Below are positions 51,943 to 59,801 of a stretch of 64,000 bases of DNA, in pieces. Within the stretch, counting starts at the first letter, position 1; each line of letters opens with the position of its first letter. The notes beneath the pieces were generated by a model. That model saw only the letters and a list, made by a program, of their open reading frames with translations. It was not told where the DNA came from and did no database searches. Where the stretch lies: NCBI RefSeq assembly GCF_002240355.1, contig NZ_CP016353.1, positions 2,034,501-2,098,500 on the forward strand, written 5' to 3'. The position numbers and the translations under genes were made by a program. Source of the stretch: Prauserella marina. Lineage in GTDB: Bacteria > Actinomycetota > Actinomycetes > Mycobacteriales > Pseudonocardiaceae.

Positions 51943-52587
51943 GTGACCCCCAGCAGTTCGCGTGGCTTCGCCCGCTGGTTCCGGCGCGCGCTCGCCGGTT
52001 TCGTCCTCATGGCGTTGCTCGTCGTCGGTGGCACCGCGTTCCGGGTCTGGTACGTGGCCAGAGCCGACGAACGGCCGCAGGCCGACGCGATCGTCGTGCT
52101 GGGTGCCGCGCAATACAACGGAACCCCTTCCAAGATTCTTGAGGCGAGGTTGCGGCACGCGTACGACCTGTACGAGGCCGGTGTCGCCGGGCACATCGTC
52201 ACCTCGGGCGGGAGTCAGGCCGGTGACGCGTTCACCGAGGCACAGGCGAGTACGAACTGGCTCGTCTCGCGTGGCGTCCCCGCCGAGGCGATCGTCACGG
52301 TCGGAATCGGCAACGACACCCTCCGTACGCTCAGCGCGGTGTCGGACTCGGTGGGCGCGCAGGGCTGGAACTCGATCGTGCTTGTCAGCGATCCGTGGCA
52401 TTCGCTGAGGGCCGCGACGATGGCCGAGGACGTCGGCATGGAGGTCGCGACCTCGCCGACGCACAGTGGTCCCGTCGTGCAGACGAGAGAGATCCAGGCG
52501 CGCTACATCTTCCGCGAGACCGGCGCGCTGTTGTACTACCGGCTTTCGAAGAACCCGGCCGACTACATCGGGGGTGCCGGGCTGTAG
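51943..52587 (+). CDS. YdcF/SanA-like DUF218 membrane-anchored protein
   Basis: A 214-residue protein with one N-terminal TM segment (RALAGFVLMALLVVGGTAFR) and a DUF218 domain. The domain shows DAIVVLGAAQYNGTPSKILE, HIVTSGGSQAGDAFTEAQAS, and LVSDPWHSLRAATMAEDVGM. SanA/YdcF-type proteins are linked to envelope barrier function and vancomycin sensitivity in enterobacteria; the biochemical activity is unclear. Start is GTG at 51943, with AAGAAT-like bases about ten bases upstream and no clear ribosome site, so a leaderless transcript is possible. Confidence 0.85.
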   Translation: MTPSSSRGFARWFRRALAGFVLMALLVVGGTAFRVWYVARADERPQADAIVVLGAAQYNGTPSKILEARLRHAYDLYEAGVAGHIVTSGGSQAGDAFTEAQASTNWLVSRGVPAEAIVTVGIGNDTLRTLSAVSDSVGAQGWNSIVLVSDPWHSLRAATMAEDVGMEVATSPTHSGPVVQTREIQARYIFRETGALLYYRLSKNPADYIGGAGL

Positions 52588-52681
52588 CGGGTGCTGCCGG
52601 TTCTTCTGAGGGCGCACTCGTGACCAGCCGCGTTCCGGCGAACGGCCGGTGTGGTCGGTGACTGCCCTTAAGCTGGCTGCG

Positions 52682-53956
52682 ATGAACGTCTACACCGCCC
52701 ACGATCGCGCGCGCAGGCTGCCGGAGCCGCCGAAGGTGGCGGCGCTGCCCGGCGGAGGAGCCGACGCGCGCACGCCGTTCGCGCGGGACAGGGCCAGGGT
52801 GCTGCATTCGGCGGCGCTGCGCAGGCTCGCGGGCAAGACACAGGTCGTGGGCCCCGGTGAGGGCGCCGAGGTCAGCGGTGTTCCTCGCACCCGGCTCACG
52901 CATTCGCTGGAGGTCGCCCAGATCGGAAGAGGTATCGCCGAGGAACTGGGGGCCGACGCCGATCTCGTGGACACCGCGGGGCTGGCCCACGACATCGGCC
53001 ACCCTCCGTTCGGGCACAACGGCGAACGCGCGCTCGACGAAGCCGCTGCGCACTGCGGCGGTTTCGAGGGCAACGCCCAGACGCTGCGCATCCTGACCAG
53101 GCTGGAACCGAAGGTCCTCGGCGACGGCGGCGCGACCGGGGGGCTCAACCTCACCAGGGCGTGCCTCGACGCCGCGACGAAGTACCCATGGCCGCGCAAG
53201 GCGGGTACCAGGAAGTTCGGTGTCTACGACGACGACCTGCCCGTGTTCGGCTGGCTCAGACAGGGAGCGCCCGGTACGAGCCAGTGCGTCGAGGCGCAGA
53301 TCATGGACTGGTCCGACGACGTCGCGTACTCGGTGCACGATGTCGAGGACGGCATACTCGCCGGCCGCATCTCGCTGAGTGTGCTCGGGGTCGCCGAGGA
53401 CAGGGCGGCGCTGGCCGAACTGGCCGCGAAGCACTTCTCGGCCGATTCGGTGTCCACATTGGAGGACGCGGTGCTGCGGCTGCTGCGCCAGCCCTCCGTC
53501 GCCGAGCTCGCCGGGCGCGACTACGACGGTTCGCCTTCGGCTCAGGTCGCGCTGAAGCGGCTCACCAGCGAGCTCGTCGGCCGGTTCGCCTCGGCCGCCG
53601 TCACCGGAACCCGAGCCGAGTACGGCGAAGGGCCGCTGTGCCGTTACGGGGCCGGTCTCGTCGTTCCCGGCACCGTGGTCGCCGAGGTGGCCGTGCTGAA
53701 GGCGCTCGCGTTGCGGTACGTGATGAGTGACGCGCGCAGGCTGGCCGAGCAGGCCGCGCAGCGCGAGCTGATCGGCGAACTCGTCGCCGTGCTGCTGGCG
53801 CGCGCGCCGGACGAGCTCGATCCCTCGTTTCGGCCCGCTTTCATCTCGGCGGGCGATGAGGGGCGGGAGCTGAGGGTGGTGATCGACCAGGTCGCCTCAC
53901 TCACCGACGCCCAGGCCATCGCCTGGCACGCGAGGCTCACCGGCCGCAGGCCGTAG
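52682..53956 (+). CDS. dgt: Deoxyguanosinetriphosphate triphosphohydrolase (dNTPase)
   Basis: A 424-residue HD-domain dNTP triphosphohydrolase, which cleaves dNTPs to deoxynucleoside and tripolyphosphate. Visible are [20 protein letters not shown] with the first metal His, [17 protein letters not shown] with the HD pair (~residue 102), and [15 protein letters not shown] with the distal Asp. All HD residues are present. The ATG at 52682 gives the family-like start. It is placed near dnaG as in mycobacteria (dgt-dnaG), but here separated by several genes. Confidence 0.94.
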   Translation: MNVYTAHDRARRLPEPPKVAALPGGGADARTPFARDRARVLHSAALRRLAGKTQVVGPGEGAEVSGVPRTRLTHSLEVAQIGRGIAEELGADADLVDTAGLAHDIGHPPFGHNGERALDEAAAHCGGFEGNAQTLRILTRLEPKVLGDGGATGGLNLTRACLDAATKYPWPRKAGTRKFGVYDDDLPVFGWLRQGAPGTSQCVEAQIMDWSDDVAYSVHDVEDGILAGRISLSVLGVAEDRAALAELAAKHFSADSVSTLEDAVLRLLRQPSVAELAGRDYDGSPSAQVALKRLTSELVGRFASAAVTGTRAEYGEGPLCRYGAGLVVPGTVVAEVAVLKALALRYVMSDARRLAEQAAQRELIGELVAVLLARAPDELDPSFRPAFISAGDEGRELRVVIDQVASLTDAQAIAWHARLTGRRP

Positions 53957-54018
53957 TGGTCCGGCCGGGTCCGGCACTCACTCGTGTGCCCTGGCGACGG
54001 TCGCGGTAACGTCGGGGA

Positions 54019-55143
54019 ATGCCTTCCAGCACTTCGGAAAAGGCCCACCTGCGGTTCGCGCTGTCGTTGCACCGCGCCATCGCCGCCGGTGAGAGCAACG
54101 CGTGCTGGTCGCCCTACTCCGTGGCCAGCGCGCTCGGTCTCGTCGCGACCGCGGGAAGGGGACCGACCGCCGACGAGGTGGCAGCTCTGCTGGCCGGTGC
54201 CCCTGTAGACGTCAGCGGACAGGCCGAGCTGCTGAGCGCCGCGGCGAGACTGTCCGCGCGAGCGAGCTCTCGCGGTTCCGAGGAGCCCGTGCTGGCCGTG
54301 GCCAACACCTTGTGGGCGTGGGATCAGCTCACCGTCAAACAGGGCTTCCGCGCGCGACTGGAGACGTGGCCTGGTGGCGGCGTGGCCTCCGCGCCGTTCG
54401 TCGAGGAACCGGAGAAGGCTCGCGCCGCCATCAACGCCGACGTCGCCGCGACGACCCGCGGCCTCATTCCCGAGCTGCTGCCCAGCGGCGCCGTGCGAGC
54501 GAACACGGCAGCCTGCCTTGTCAACGCGCTGTACTTGAAGGTGGCGTGGGCGACGCGGTTCGCCGAAGCCGACACCACCGGCGCCGCCTTTCACGCGCCC
54601 TCCGGCACCAGGACCGTGCCCACGATGCGGCGCACGGGCAAGTTCGGTTACGCGGCGGCGCGGGGCTGGCGGATCGTCACGATCCCCGCCGAGGGCGGCG
54701 TTGAGGCCGTCGTGTTGCTGCCGGACGACGCGTTGCCGGCGCGAGAGTCCGCTGTGGACGAAGCGGAACTCGCCGAGTTGCTGGCGGCGCCCACGTCCGC
54801 TGAGGTGGCACTGTCCCTGCCGAGGATCGCTCTGGATTTGCGCGCGGACCTTCGTGAACCACTCGCCGGTCTCGGGGTGAGCACGATGTTCGGCTCCGAA
54901 GCCGACTTCGGCCCGCTCACCGACGACGAGCGGATGGCCGTCTCCGACGTGCTGCACCAGTCGGTGCTGCGTGTCGAGGAGGGCGGCATCGAGGGCGCCG
55001 CCGCGACCGCGGTGACCTTCCGGCTGACCTCGATGCCCGCGGGCAAACCCGTCGAGGTGAAGGTCGACCGGCCATTCCTGCTGCTCGTGCGCGATGCCGA
55101 GACGGGCGCGCTGTACTTCATGGCGAGGGTCGTCGAGCCGTGA
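54019..55143 (+). CDS. Serpin family serine protease inhibitor
   Basis: A 374-residue serpin of normal family length. The N-terminal helix A/B region has NACWSPYSVASALGLVATAG (NxxxSPxSI-like). The central core is NALYLKVAWATRF. The hinge/reactive loop is VLRVEEGGIEGAAATAV around residue 318-335, followed by VDRPFLLLVRDAETGALYFM. The Ala-rich hinge suggests an inhibitory serpin, though Ile/Gly occupy positions usually filled by small polar residues. The P1 residue is unclear. There is no signal peptide, so it is cytoplasmic. It is coupled to the next membrane protein by GTGA, an unexpected pairing. Confidence 0.93.
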   Translation: MPSSTSEKAHLRFALSLHRAIAAGESNACWSPYSVASALGLVATAGRGPTADEVAALLAGAPVDVSGQAELLSAAARLSARASSRGSEEPVLAVANTLWAWDQLTVKQGFRARLETWPGGGVASAPFVEEPEKARAAINADVAATTRGLIPELLPSGAVRANTAACLVNALYLKVAWATRFAEADTTGAAFHAPSGTRTVPTMRRTGKFGYAAARGWRIVTIPAEGGVEAVVLLPDDALPARESAVDEAELAELLAAPTSAEVALSLPRIALDLRADLREPLAGLGVSTMFGSEADFGPLTDDERMAVSDVLHQSVLRVEEGGIEGAAATAVTFRLTSMPAGKPVEVKVDRPFLLLVRDAETGALYFMARVVEP

Positions 55144-56927
55144 CGGCGCTGACCGAAGGGCGGCCTGAGGTCGCCTCGCTGCCGCGCGCGCCGGTGCGAT
55201 CGAGGATCGCCGACATCGCGGTGCTGCTCGGCTTCGTGCTCGCGGCCTTCCTCATCTACCGTCCATTGTGGATGGACTTGGCGCACGGCTACCTCACCAG
55301 CAGCGTGCAGGACCAGAACATGTGGGAGTGGTTCTTCGCCGTCACGGCACACTCCGTGGTGAACCTGGACAACCCGCTGTTCACGACGTTCCAGAATTAC
55401 CCGCTCGGCGTCAATCTCATGGCCAACACGACCATGCTTGGCATCGGGATTCCGCTGACGCCGGTGACGGTGCTGTTCGGCCCGACGGCGACCTGGGCGC
55501 TGGCGCTCACCGGCGGCCTCGCCGGTACCGCTGCCGCCTGGTACTGGGTGCTGTCGCGGCACATCGTGCCGAGCAGGGCGGGCGCCGCGATCGGCGCCGC
55601 GTTCTGCGCCTTCGCGCCGCCGGTCATCTCGCACGCCAACGCGCATCCCAACTTCGTCGTGTTGTTCGTGCTCCCGTTCATCGTGCTGCGGCTGATCAAG
55701 CTCACGCGGGGCGAACGGCCGGTGCGCAACGGGATCCTGCTCGGCCTGCTGGTGGCCTACCAGGTGCTGCTGGGCGAGGAACCGCTGCTCATCGCGGCGA
55801 CCACGCTGCTGGTCTTCGCCATCGCCTACGCCGTGTCGCGGCCGGAGGAGGCCGTCGCGATGGCGAGGCCGCTCGGCATCGGGATCGGCACCGGCGCGCT
55901 GGTCACCCTCTGTGCCGTGGCGTTTCCGCTGTGGTGGCAGTTCATGGGACCGCAGAGCTACACCGGTCTCGAACACGGTCTCAGGGGCAACGACCTCGCG
56001 GCGTTCACCTCGTTCGCGACCGAGTCGTTCGCGGGGGACGGGGAGGCCGCTGCCGAGTTCTCCATGAACCGCACGGAGGAGAACGCGTTCTTCGGCTGGC
56101 CGCTCGTGTTCGTGCTGCTCGGTGTCACCGTGGCGCTGTGGAGGGTCGTCGTGGCCAGGGCGCTGGCCGTCGCGATGATCATGCTCGCGTGGATTTCGAC
56201 GGGCGTGCTGCTCATCGTCGACGGCACGGCCACCGCCATTCCCGGCCCGTGGTTGTTGCTGTTCGATCTGCCGCTGTACGAATCGGTGCTGGAGTCGCGC
56301 TTCGCGCTGGGAGCCGTCGTGCCAGCCGGGATATTGCTCGCGATGGCGACCGACAGGGTGCTGCGGCTTCCGGTACGCAAGGACTGGAGGTACGCGGCCT
56401 GGTCGGCGTGGTTCAGCGTGCTGATACTGGCGCTCGTGCCGATCGCGCCGACCCAGCTCCCGGTCTCCGAACGCGATCCGACACCGGCGTTGTTCACCGA
56501 AGGAAACTGGGAGCGCTACGTCGATCCCGGCGGTTCGGTCGTCGCGGTTCCGCTGCCCGACACCGGCGACGCGCGCCCGCTGCGGTGGCAGATCGATGCC
56601 GGGTTCGGGTTCCCGCTGGCCGAGGGTTATTTCGTCGGTCCATCGACCGACGGAAGGGGTACCTACGGCGCGGTGCGCACGCAGACCTCGCACCTGTTCG
56701 AGGAGGTCGTCGAGAAACGCGCCGTCCCGGTGATCGACGAGGCCCACAAGGCGGAGGCGGTCGCCGACCTGCGGTACTGGAACGCCGACGTCGTCGTGCT
56801 GCCGGTGCGCGGTGAGGATACCGGCGAGCAGGTGCTGTTGAGGGAGACCGTGTCCAGGTTGCTCGACGACCCCGGACACGTCGAGGGCGACGCTTGGGTG
56901 TGGGACGTGCGCGCGCTCACGCGTTAG
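55140..56927 (+). CDS. Polytopic membrane protein, GT-C glycosyltransferase-like
   Basis: A 595-residue protein with about 11 TM helices and an extracytoplasmic C-terminal domain (~150 residues, ERDPTPALFTEGNWERYVD...). After TM1 the first loop contains DLAHGYLTSSVQDQNMWEWF with acidic residues, the pattern seen in GT-C-fold glycosyltransferases using polyprenyl-phosphate sugars. The family is not identified with certainty. Its start overlaps the serpin stop by 4 nt, so both proteins are made together. Its stop overlaps the stop of the convergent marR gene. Confidence 0.78.
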   Translation: MTALTEGRPEVASLPRAPVRSRIADIAVLLGFVLAAFLIYRPLWMDLAHGYLTSSVQDQNMWEWFFAVTAHSVVNLDNPLFTTFQNYPLGVNLMANTTMLGIGIPLTPVTVLFGPTATWALALTGGLAGTAAAWYWVLSRHIVPSRAGAAIGAAFCAFAPPVISHANAHPNFVVLFVLPFIVLRLIKLTRGERPVRNGILLGLLVAYQVLLGEEPLLIAATTLLVFAIAYAVSRPEEAVAMARPLGIGIGTGALVTLCAVAFPLWWQFMGPQSYTGLEHGLRGNDLAAFTSFATESFAGDGEAAAEFSMNRTEENAFFGWPLVFVLLGVTVALWRVVVARALAVAMIMLAWISTGVLLIVDGTATAIPGPWLLLFDLPLYESVLESRFALGAVVPAGILLAMATDRVLRLPVRKDWRYAAWSAWFSVLILALVPIAPTQLPVSERDPTPALFTEGNWERYVDPGGSVVAVPLPDTGDARPLRWQIDAGFGFPLAEGYFVGPSTDGRGTYGAVRTQTSHLFEEVVEKRAVPVIDEAHKAEAVADLRYWNADVVVLPVRGEDTGEQVLLRETVSRLLDDPGHVEGDAWVWDVRALTR

Positions 56928-57406
56928 CGCGACCCGAGCACCTGGTCGGCGAGCCTGCGCAGGTACTCGGCGAACCTGCGCTGGTCGTCCTCGGGCCAGT
57001 TCGCGACGAGGTCGTCGAAGGTCCGTTGCTGGAAGGCGTGTGAGGCGGCGAGAAACCGGGTCCCTGATTCGGTGAGCACGACGTTGGCCCTGCGCGCGTC
57101 GGTGGCCGAGGTCTGCCTGTGCACGTATCCCGCCGCGCAGGCGTAACCGATCATCCTGCTTGCCACCGACCGGTCGAGCCCGAGCAGGTGCGCGACATCG
57201 GCCACCGTGACTTCCCCGCCTTCGGCCGCCCTCGTCGCCGTGTCGATGGCCTCGACCACGTAGACGTGCTGCACGTCGGCGTGTTCACCGGTGTCGTCCC
57301 GCGCGGCCGAATTGACCTCACCCGCCGCCCCCGGCGCCCACCTGCGCGTCCAGAACCGCACCAGCCGGAAGAGCGCTGGTCCCGCGTCGTTGCCCTGTGC
57401 CGTCAC
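56924..57406 (-). CDS. MarR-family transcriptional regulator
   Basis: A 160-residue MarR regulator. The winged helix is EVTVADVAHLLGLDRSVASR, followed by the wing ATDARRANVVLTESG, and helices at both ends form the dimer domain. The GTG at 57406 is chosen; the open frame continues upstream into the operator region without a better start. It is divergent from the MFS gene at 57470. The gap contains two dyad sites, so it very likely represses that exporter and itself. Inducers are unknown. Confidence 0.9.
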   Translation of the reverse strand: MTAQGNDAGPALFRLVRFWTRRWAPGAAGEVNSAARDDTGEHADVQHVYVVEAIDTATRAAEGGEVTVADVAHLLGLDRSVASRMIGYACAAGYVHRQTSATDARRANVVLTESGTRFLAASHAFQQRTFDDLVANWPEDDQRRFAEYLRRLADQVLGSR

Positions 57407-57435
57407 CGCCGCATCATCCCACAGGCCGCCTCTTG

Positions 57436-57477
57436 ATGTGTGCGTTCTGCACGTATTAATGTGTGCGCTATGCACGC
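57436..57477. promoter_or_regulatory. Two MarR-type dyad operators flanking a -10 box, overlapping the MFS start
   Basis: Two similar 19-bp sites, 57436-57454 and 57459-57477, each read ATGTGTGCG-NNN-TGCACG(T/C). Their centres are 23 bp apart. TATTAAT (57454-57460) between them is a good -10 box for the MFS gene. The second site covers the MFS ATG (57470), so the MFS transcript is probably leaderless and repression would block it directly. Confidence 0.72.
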
Positions 57478-58843
57478 ATTGGAGCGATCGCGAGGCATCG
57501 CCTTCGCCGCCGCGCTGACCGGGATGTTCATGGCACAACTCGACGGCACGATCACCATCGCGGCACTGCCCGCGATCGCCGCCGACCTCTCGGCAGGCAG
57601 CGGCATCGTGGGCGTCTCGACCGCCTATCTGCTCACCGTCACCGTCGCCACGCCCTGCTACGGCGCGCTCGGCGACCGGTACGGGCGACGGGCGGTCTTC
57701 GGGTTCGCGCTCGCCGTCTTCGCCGCCGGTTCCCTCGCCTGCGCGCTCGCACCGGGAATCGGCTGGCTCGTCGCGGCGAGGGCGGTGCAGGGTCTTGGCG
57801 GGTCGGGGCTCATCGTCACCTCGATGAGCGCGCTGGGGGAGTTGTTCGACAAGAACGAGCTGGTGCGAAGGCAGGGCTGGTCGACGGCGGTGCTCGCGGC
57901 CTCCTCGCTCGGCGGTCCCGCGCTGGGCGGAGTACTCGCGGCAGACCCCGGCTGGCGCTGGATCTTCCTGGCGAACCTGCCGCTGTGCGTGCTCGCCGCC
58001 ATCGCGGGAGTCAAGTCGCTTCCGGCGAGGCGGGGTGCGGCGAAGGGCCGGTTCGACGTGGCGGGCTCGTTGCTCATCGTCGTCGCGGGTTCGGCGCTCG
58101 TCGCGCTGGGCGGTGCCGACGGGCTCGCCCGAAGTCCACTGTGGACCCCGGTGCTGGTGGTGCTCACCGTCGTGGCGGGCGCGGGATTCGTGCGGGTGCA
58201 ACGCCGGTCGGCGCACCCGCTGATCGCGCCTTCGGTGTTCGCGAGCGCGTTCCTCACCCGCGCGGTCTCGGTCAACGCCGTCGCGGGCGTCGCCCTCTAC
58301 GGCACCTTCACCTTCGTCGCGCTTGTCGTCGCGAGCCACACCGGCGGCGAGGCGGCGCTCACCGGACTGCTGCTGATCGTGCTCATGGGCGGCCAGCTCC
58401 TCGCTTCAGCGTCGTTCTCGGTGCTGGCGAGGAAGCTGCCGGACCTGACCGGCTGGGGCCGCTTCGGCTGTGCCATCGGCGTGGCGGGGCTGTCGCTCGT
58501 CGCGATCGCGGCGGGGACGGCGGGGGCGCCGACGGTGCTGCTTGCCGCCGGGCTCGCGCTCACCGGAGCCTCATTCGGGGTGTGCACGGCCGCCTACACG
58601 CTGCTGGCACAGACCGCGGCCGCGCCCGCGCTGCTCGGCGCGACCTCGGCGACCTTCGTGTTCGGCAGGCAGGCGGGCGGGGTCGCCGGTACGGCGCTTT
58701 TCGGCTGGCTGGCGCTGCTCGTCGCGGGTGATTTCTCGGCGGCGGGACTGACCGCCGTGTTCGCGGCCGCCGCCGTGCTCATGCTCGCGGCCACGCTGGT
58801 GTCACCCCGGGAGCGGCCCGTCACAGCGCGGGAACGTGCGTGA
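57470..58843 (+). CDS. MFS multidrug-type exporter (14 TM-like)
   Basis: A 457-residue major-facilitator transporter. TM1 carries MAQLDGTITIAALPAIAADL (DHA2 D1-type motif), the motif A loop reads GDRYGRRAVFGFALAVF, and the motif C-like region is GGPALGGVLA. About 13-14 hydrophobic helices can be counted. Start is ATG 57470, overlapping the downstream operator; a TTG/GTG upstream would pass through it. It is divergently paired with marR. Its 3' end overlaps the convergent sigma-factor gene by 23 nt, so the two transcripts are antisense at their ends. Confidence 0.9.
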   Translation: MHALERSRGIAFAAALTGMFMAQLDGTITIAALPAIAADLSAGSGIVGVSTAYLLTVTVATPCYGALGDRYGRRAVFGFALAVFAAGSLACALAPGIGWLVAARAVQGLGGSGLIVTSMSALGELFDKNELVRRQGWSTAVLAASSLGGPALGGVLAADPGWRWIFLANLPLCVLAAIAGVKSLPARRGAAKGRFDVAGSLLIVVAGSALVALGGADGLARSPLWTPVLVVLTVVAGAGFVRVQRRSAHPLIAPSVFASAFLTRAVSVNAVAGVALYGTFTFVALVVASHTGGEAALTGLLLIVLMGGQLLASASFSVLARKLPDLTGWGRFGCAIGVAGLSLVAIAAGTAGAPTVLLAAGLALTGASFGVCTAAYTLLAQTAAAPALLGATSATFVFGRQAGGVAGTALFGWLALLVAGDFSAAGLTAVFAAAAVLMLAATLVSPRERPVTARERA

Positions 58844-59750
58844 GCTTGTCGGGATTGGTCTGGTCGTAGATCGCCACGACCTTCCCCTCCCGCACGGTCA
58901 CGGTCTGCACGTGGAGGTCGAGGTCGCGATAGCCGTCACCGCCTGGCGAGGCGGGCAGGTAGAAGCCGAGATCGCCGTTGACGAGCACGGGTTTCGCCGT
59001 CGCGAAGGCTCCCGGCGCGTACAGCGCCTGTAGGCCGTCGAAGAAGCGGATGATCTTGTCGGCTCCCACCATGATCTTGCGGGTCGTCTTCGACTTGCCG
59101 TCGGAGTCGCCGATCAGCACCGCGTCGGGGTGCAGGACCTCCGCCACCGCGCGCACGTCACCGGACAACACGGCCGTCATGAACCGCTCGATCAGGTCGC
59201 GCTGCTCCTCAAGGCTGGCTCGCGAAGGCGGTTCCGCGTCGGCCACTGCCTTCCTGCCCCGCGACGCGTGCTGCCTCGCCGCGTCCCGCGAGCAGTTCAG
59301 GATCTCGGCGATCTCGTTGAAGGGCACCGAAAACGCGTCGTGCAACACGAAAGCGACGCGCTGTTCCGGCGTGAGCTTGTCGAGCACGACCATGGCCGCC
59401 ATCCGCACGCCGTCGTCGCGTACGACGACGTCGAGCGGGTCCTCGGCCTGGCGAGGGCCGATCGGCGTCACGATCGGCTCCGGCAGCCACTCGCCGACGT
59501 AGTGCTCGCGCCGCGCCGTCGCCGAGCGCAGCCGGTCGAGGCAGATCCTGCCGACGACGGTCGTCAGCCAGCCCCGCAGGTCCCTGATCTCGTCGCGCTT
59601 GCCGCCGGGAAGGCCGCTGAGCCGTAGCCACGCTTCCTGCACCGCGTCCTCGGAATCGGCGAGCGAACCGGTGAGCCGGTAGGCGACCGCGATCAGATGC
59701 GATCGTTGCTCGGAGAACTCCTCGGCCAGCGTTGACTCGATGACGCCCAT
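58821..59750 (-). CDS. sigJ: ECF41-type RNA polymerase sigma factor (SigJ-like) with SnoaL-like C-terminal domain
   Basis: A 309-residue ECF sigma factor. Region 2 is LIAVAYRLTGSLADSEDAVQ (with EAWLRL). Region 4 follows LDKLTPEQRVAFVLHDAF, with helix FNEIAEILNCSRDAARQHAS. The C-terminal ~100 residues form a SnoaL/NTF2-like domain ending in NPDKL, the motif characteristic of ECF41; the linker reads GDSDGKSK, close to the ECF41 DGGGK motif. In ECF41 the extension controls activity in place of an anti-sigma factor. The ATG at 59750 is chosen. A carboxymuconolactone decarboxylase-type partner gene, usual for ECF41, is not beside it. Confidence 0.92.
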   Translation of the reverse strand: MGVIESTLAEEFSEQRSHLIAVAYRLTGSLADSEDAVQEAWLRLSGLPGGKRDEIRDLRGWLTTVVGRICLDRLRSATARREHYVGEWLPEPIVTPIGPRQAEDPLDVVVRDDGVRMAAMVVLDKLTPEQRVAFVLHDAFSVPFNEIAEILNCSRDAARQHASRGRKAVADAEPPSRASLEEQRDLIERFMTAVLSGDVRAVAEVLHPDAVLIGDSDGKSKTTRKIMVGADKIIRFFDGLQALYAPGAFATAKPVLVNGDLGFYLPASPGGDGYRDLDLHVQTVTVREGKVVAIYDQTNPDKLTHVPAL

Positions 59751-59801
59751 AAGGCGAGTATGGCCGACGTGGCTCCCCGGCGGTGGCCTAGAGTGGGGCG
59801 C

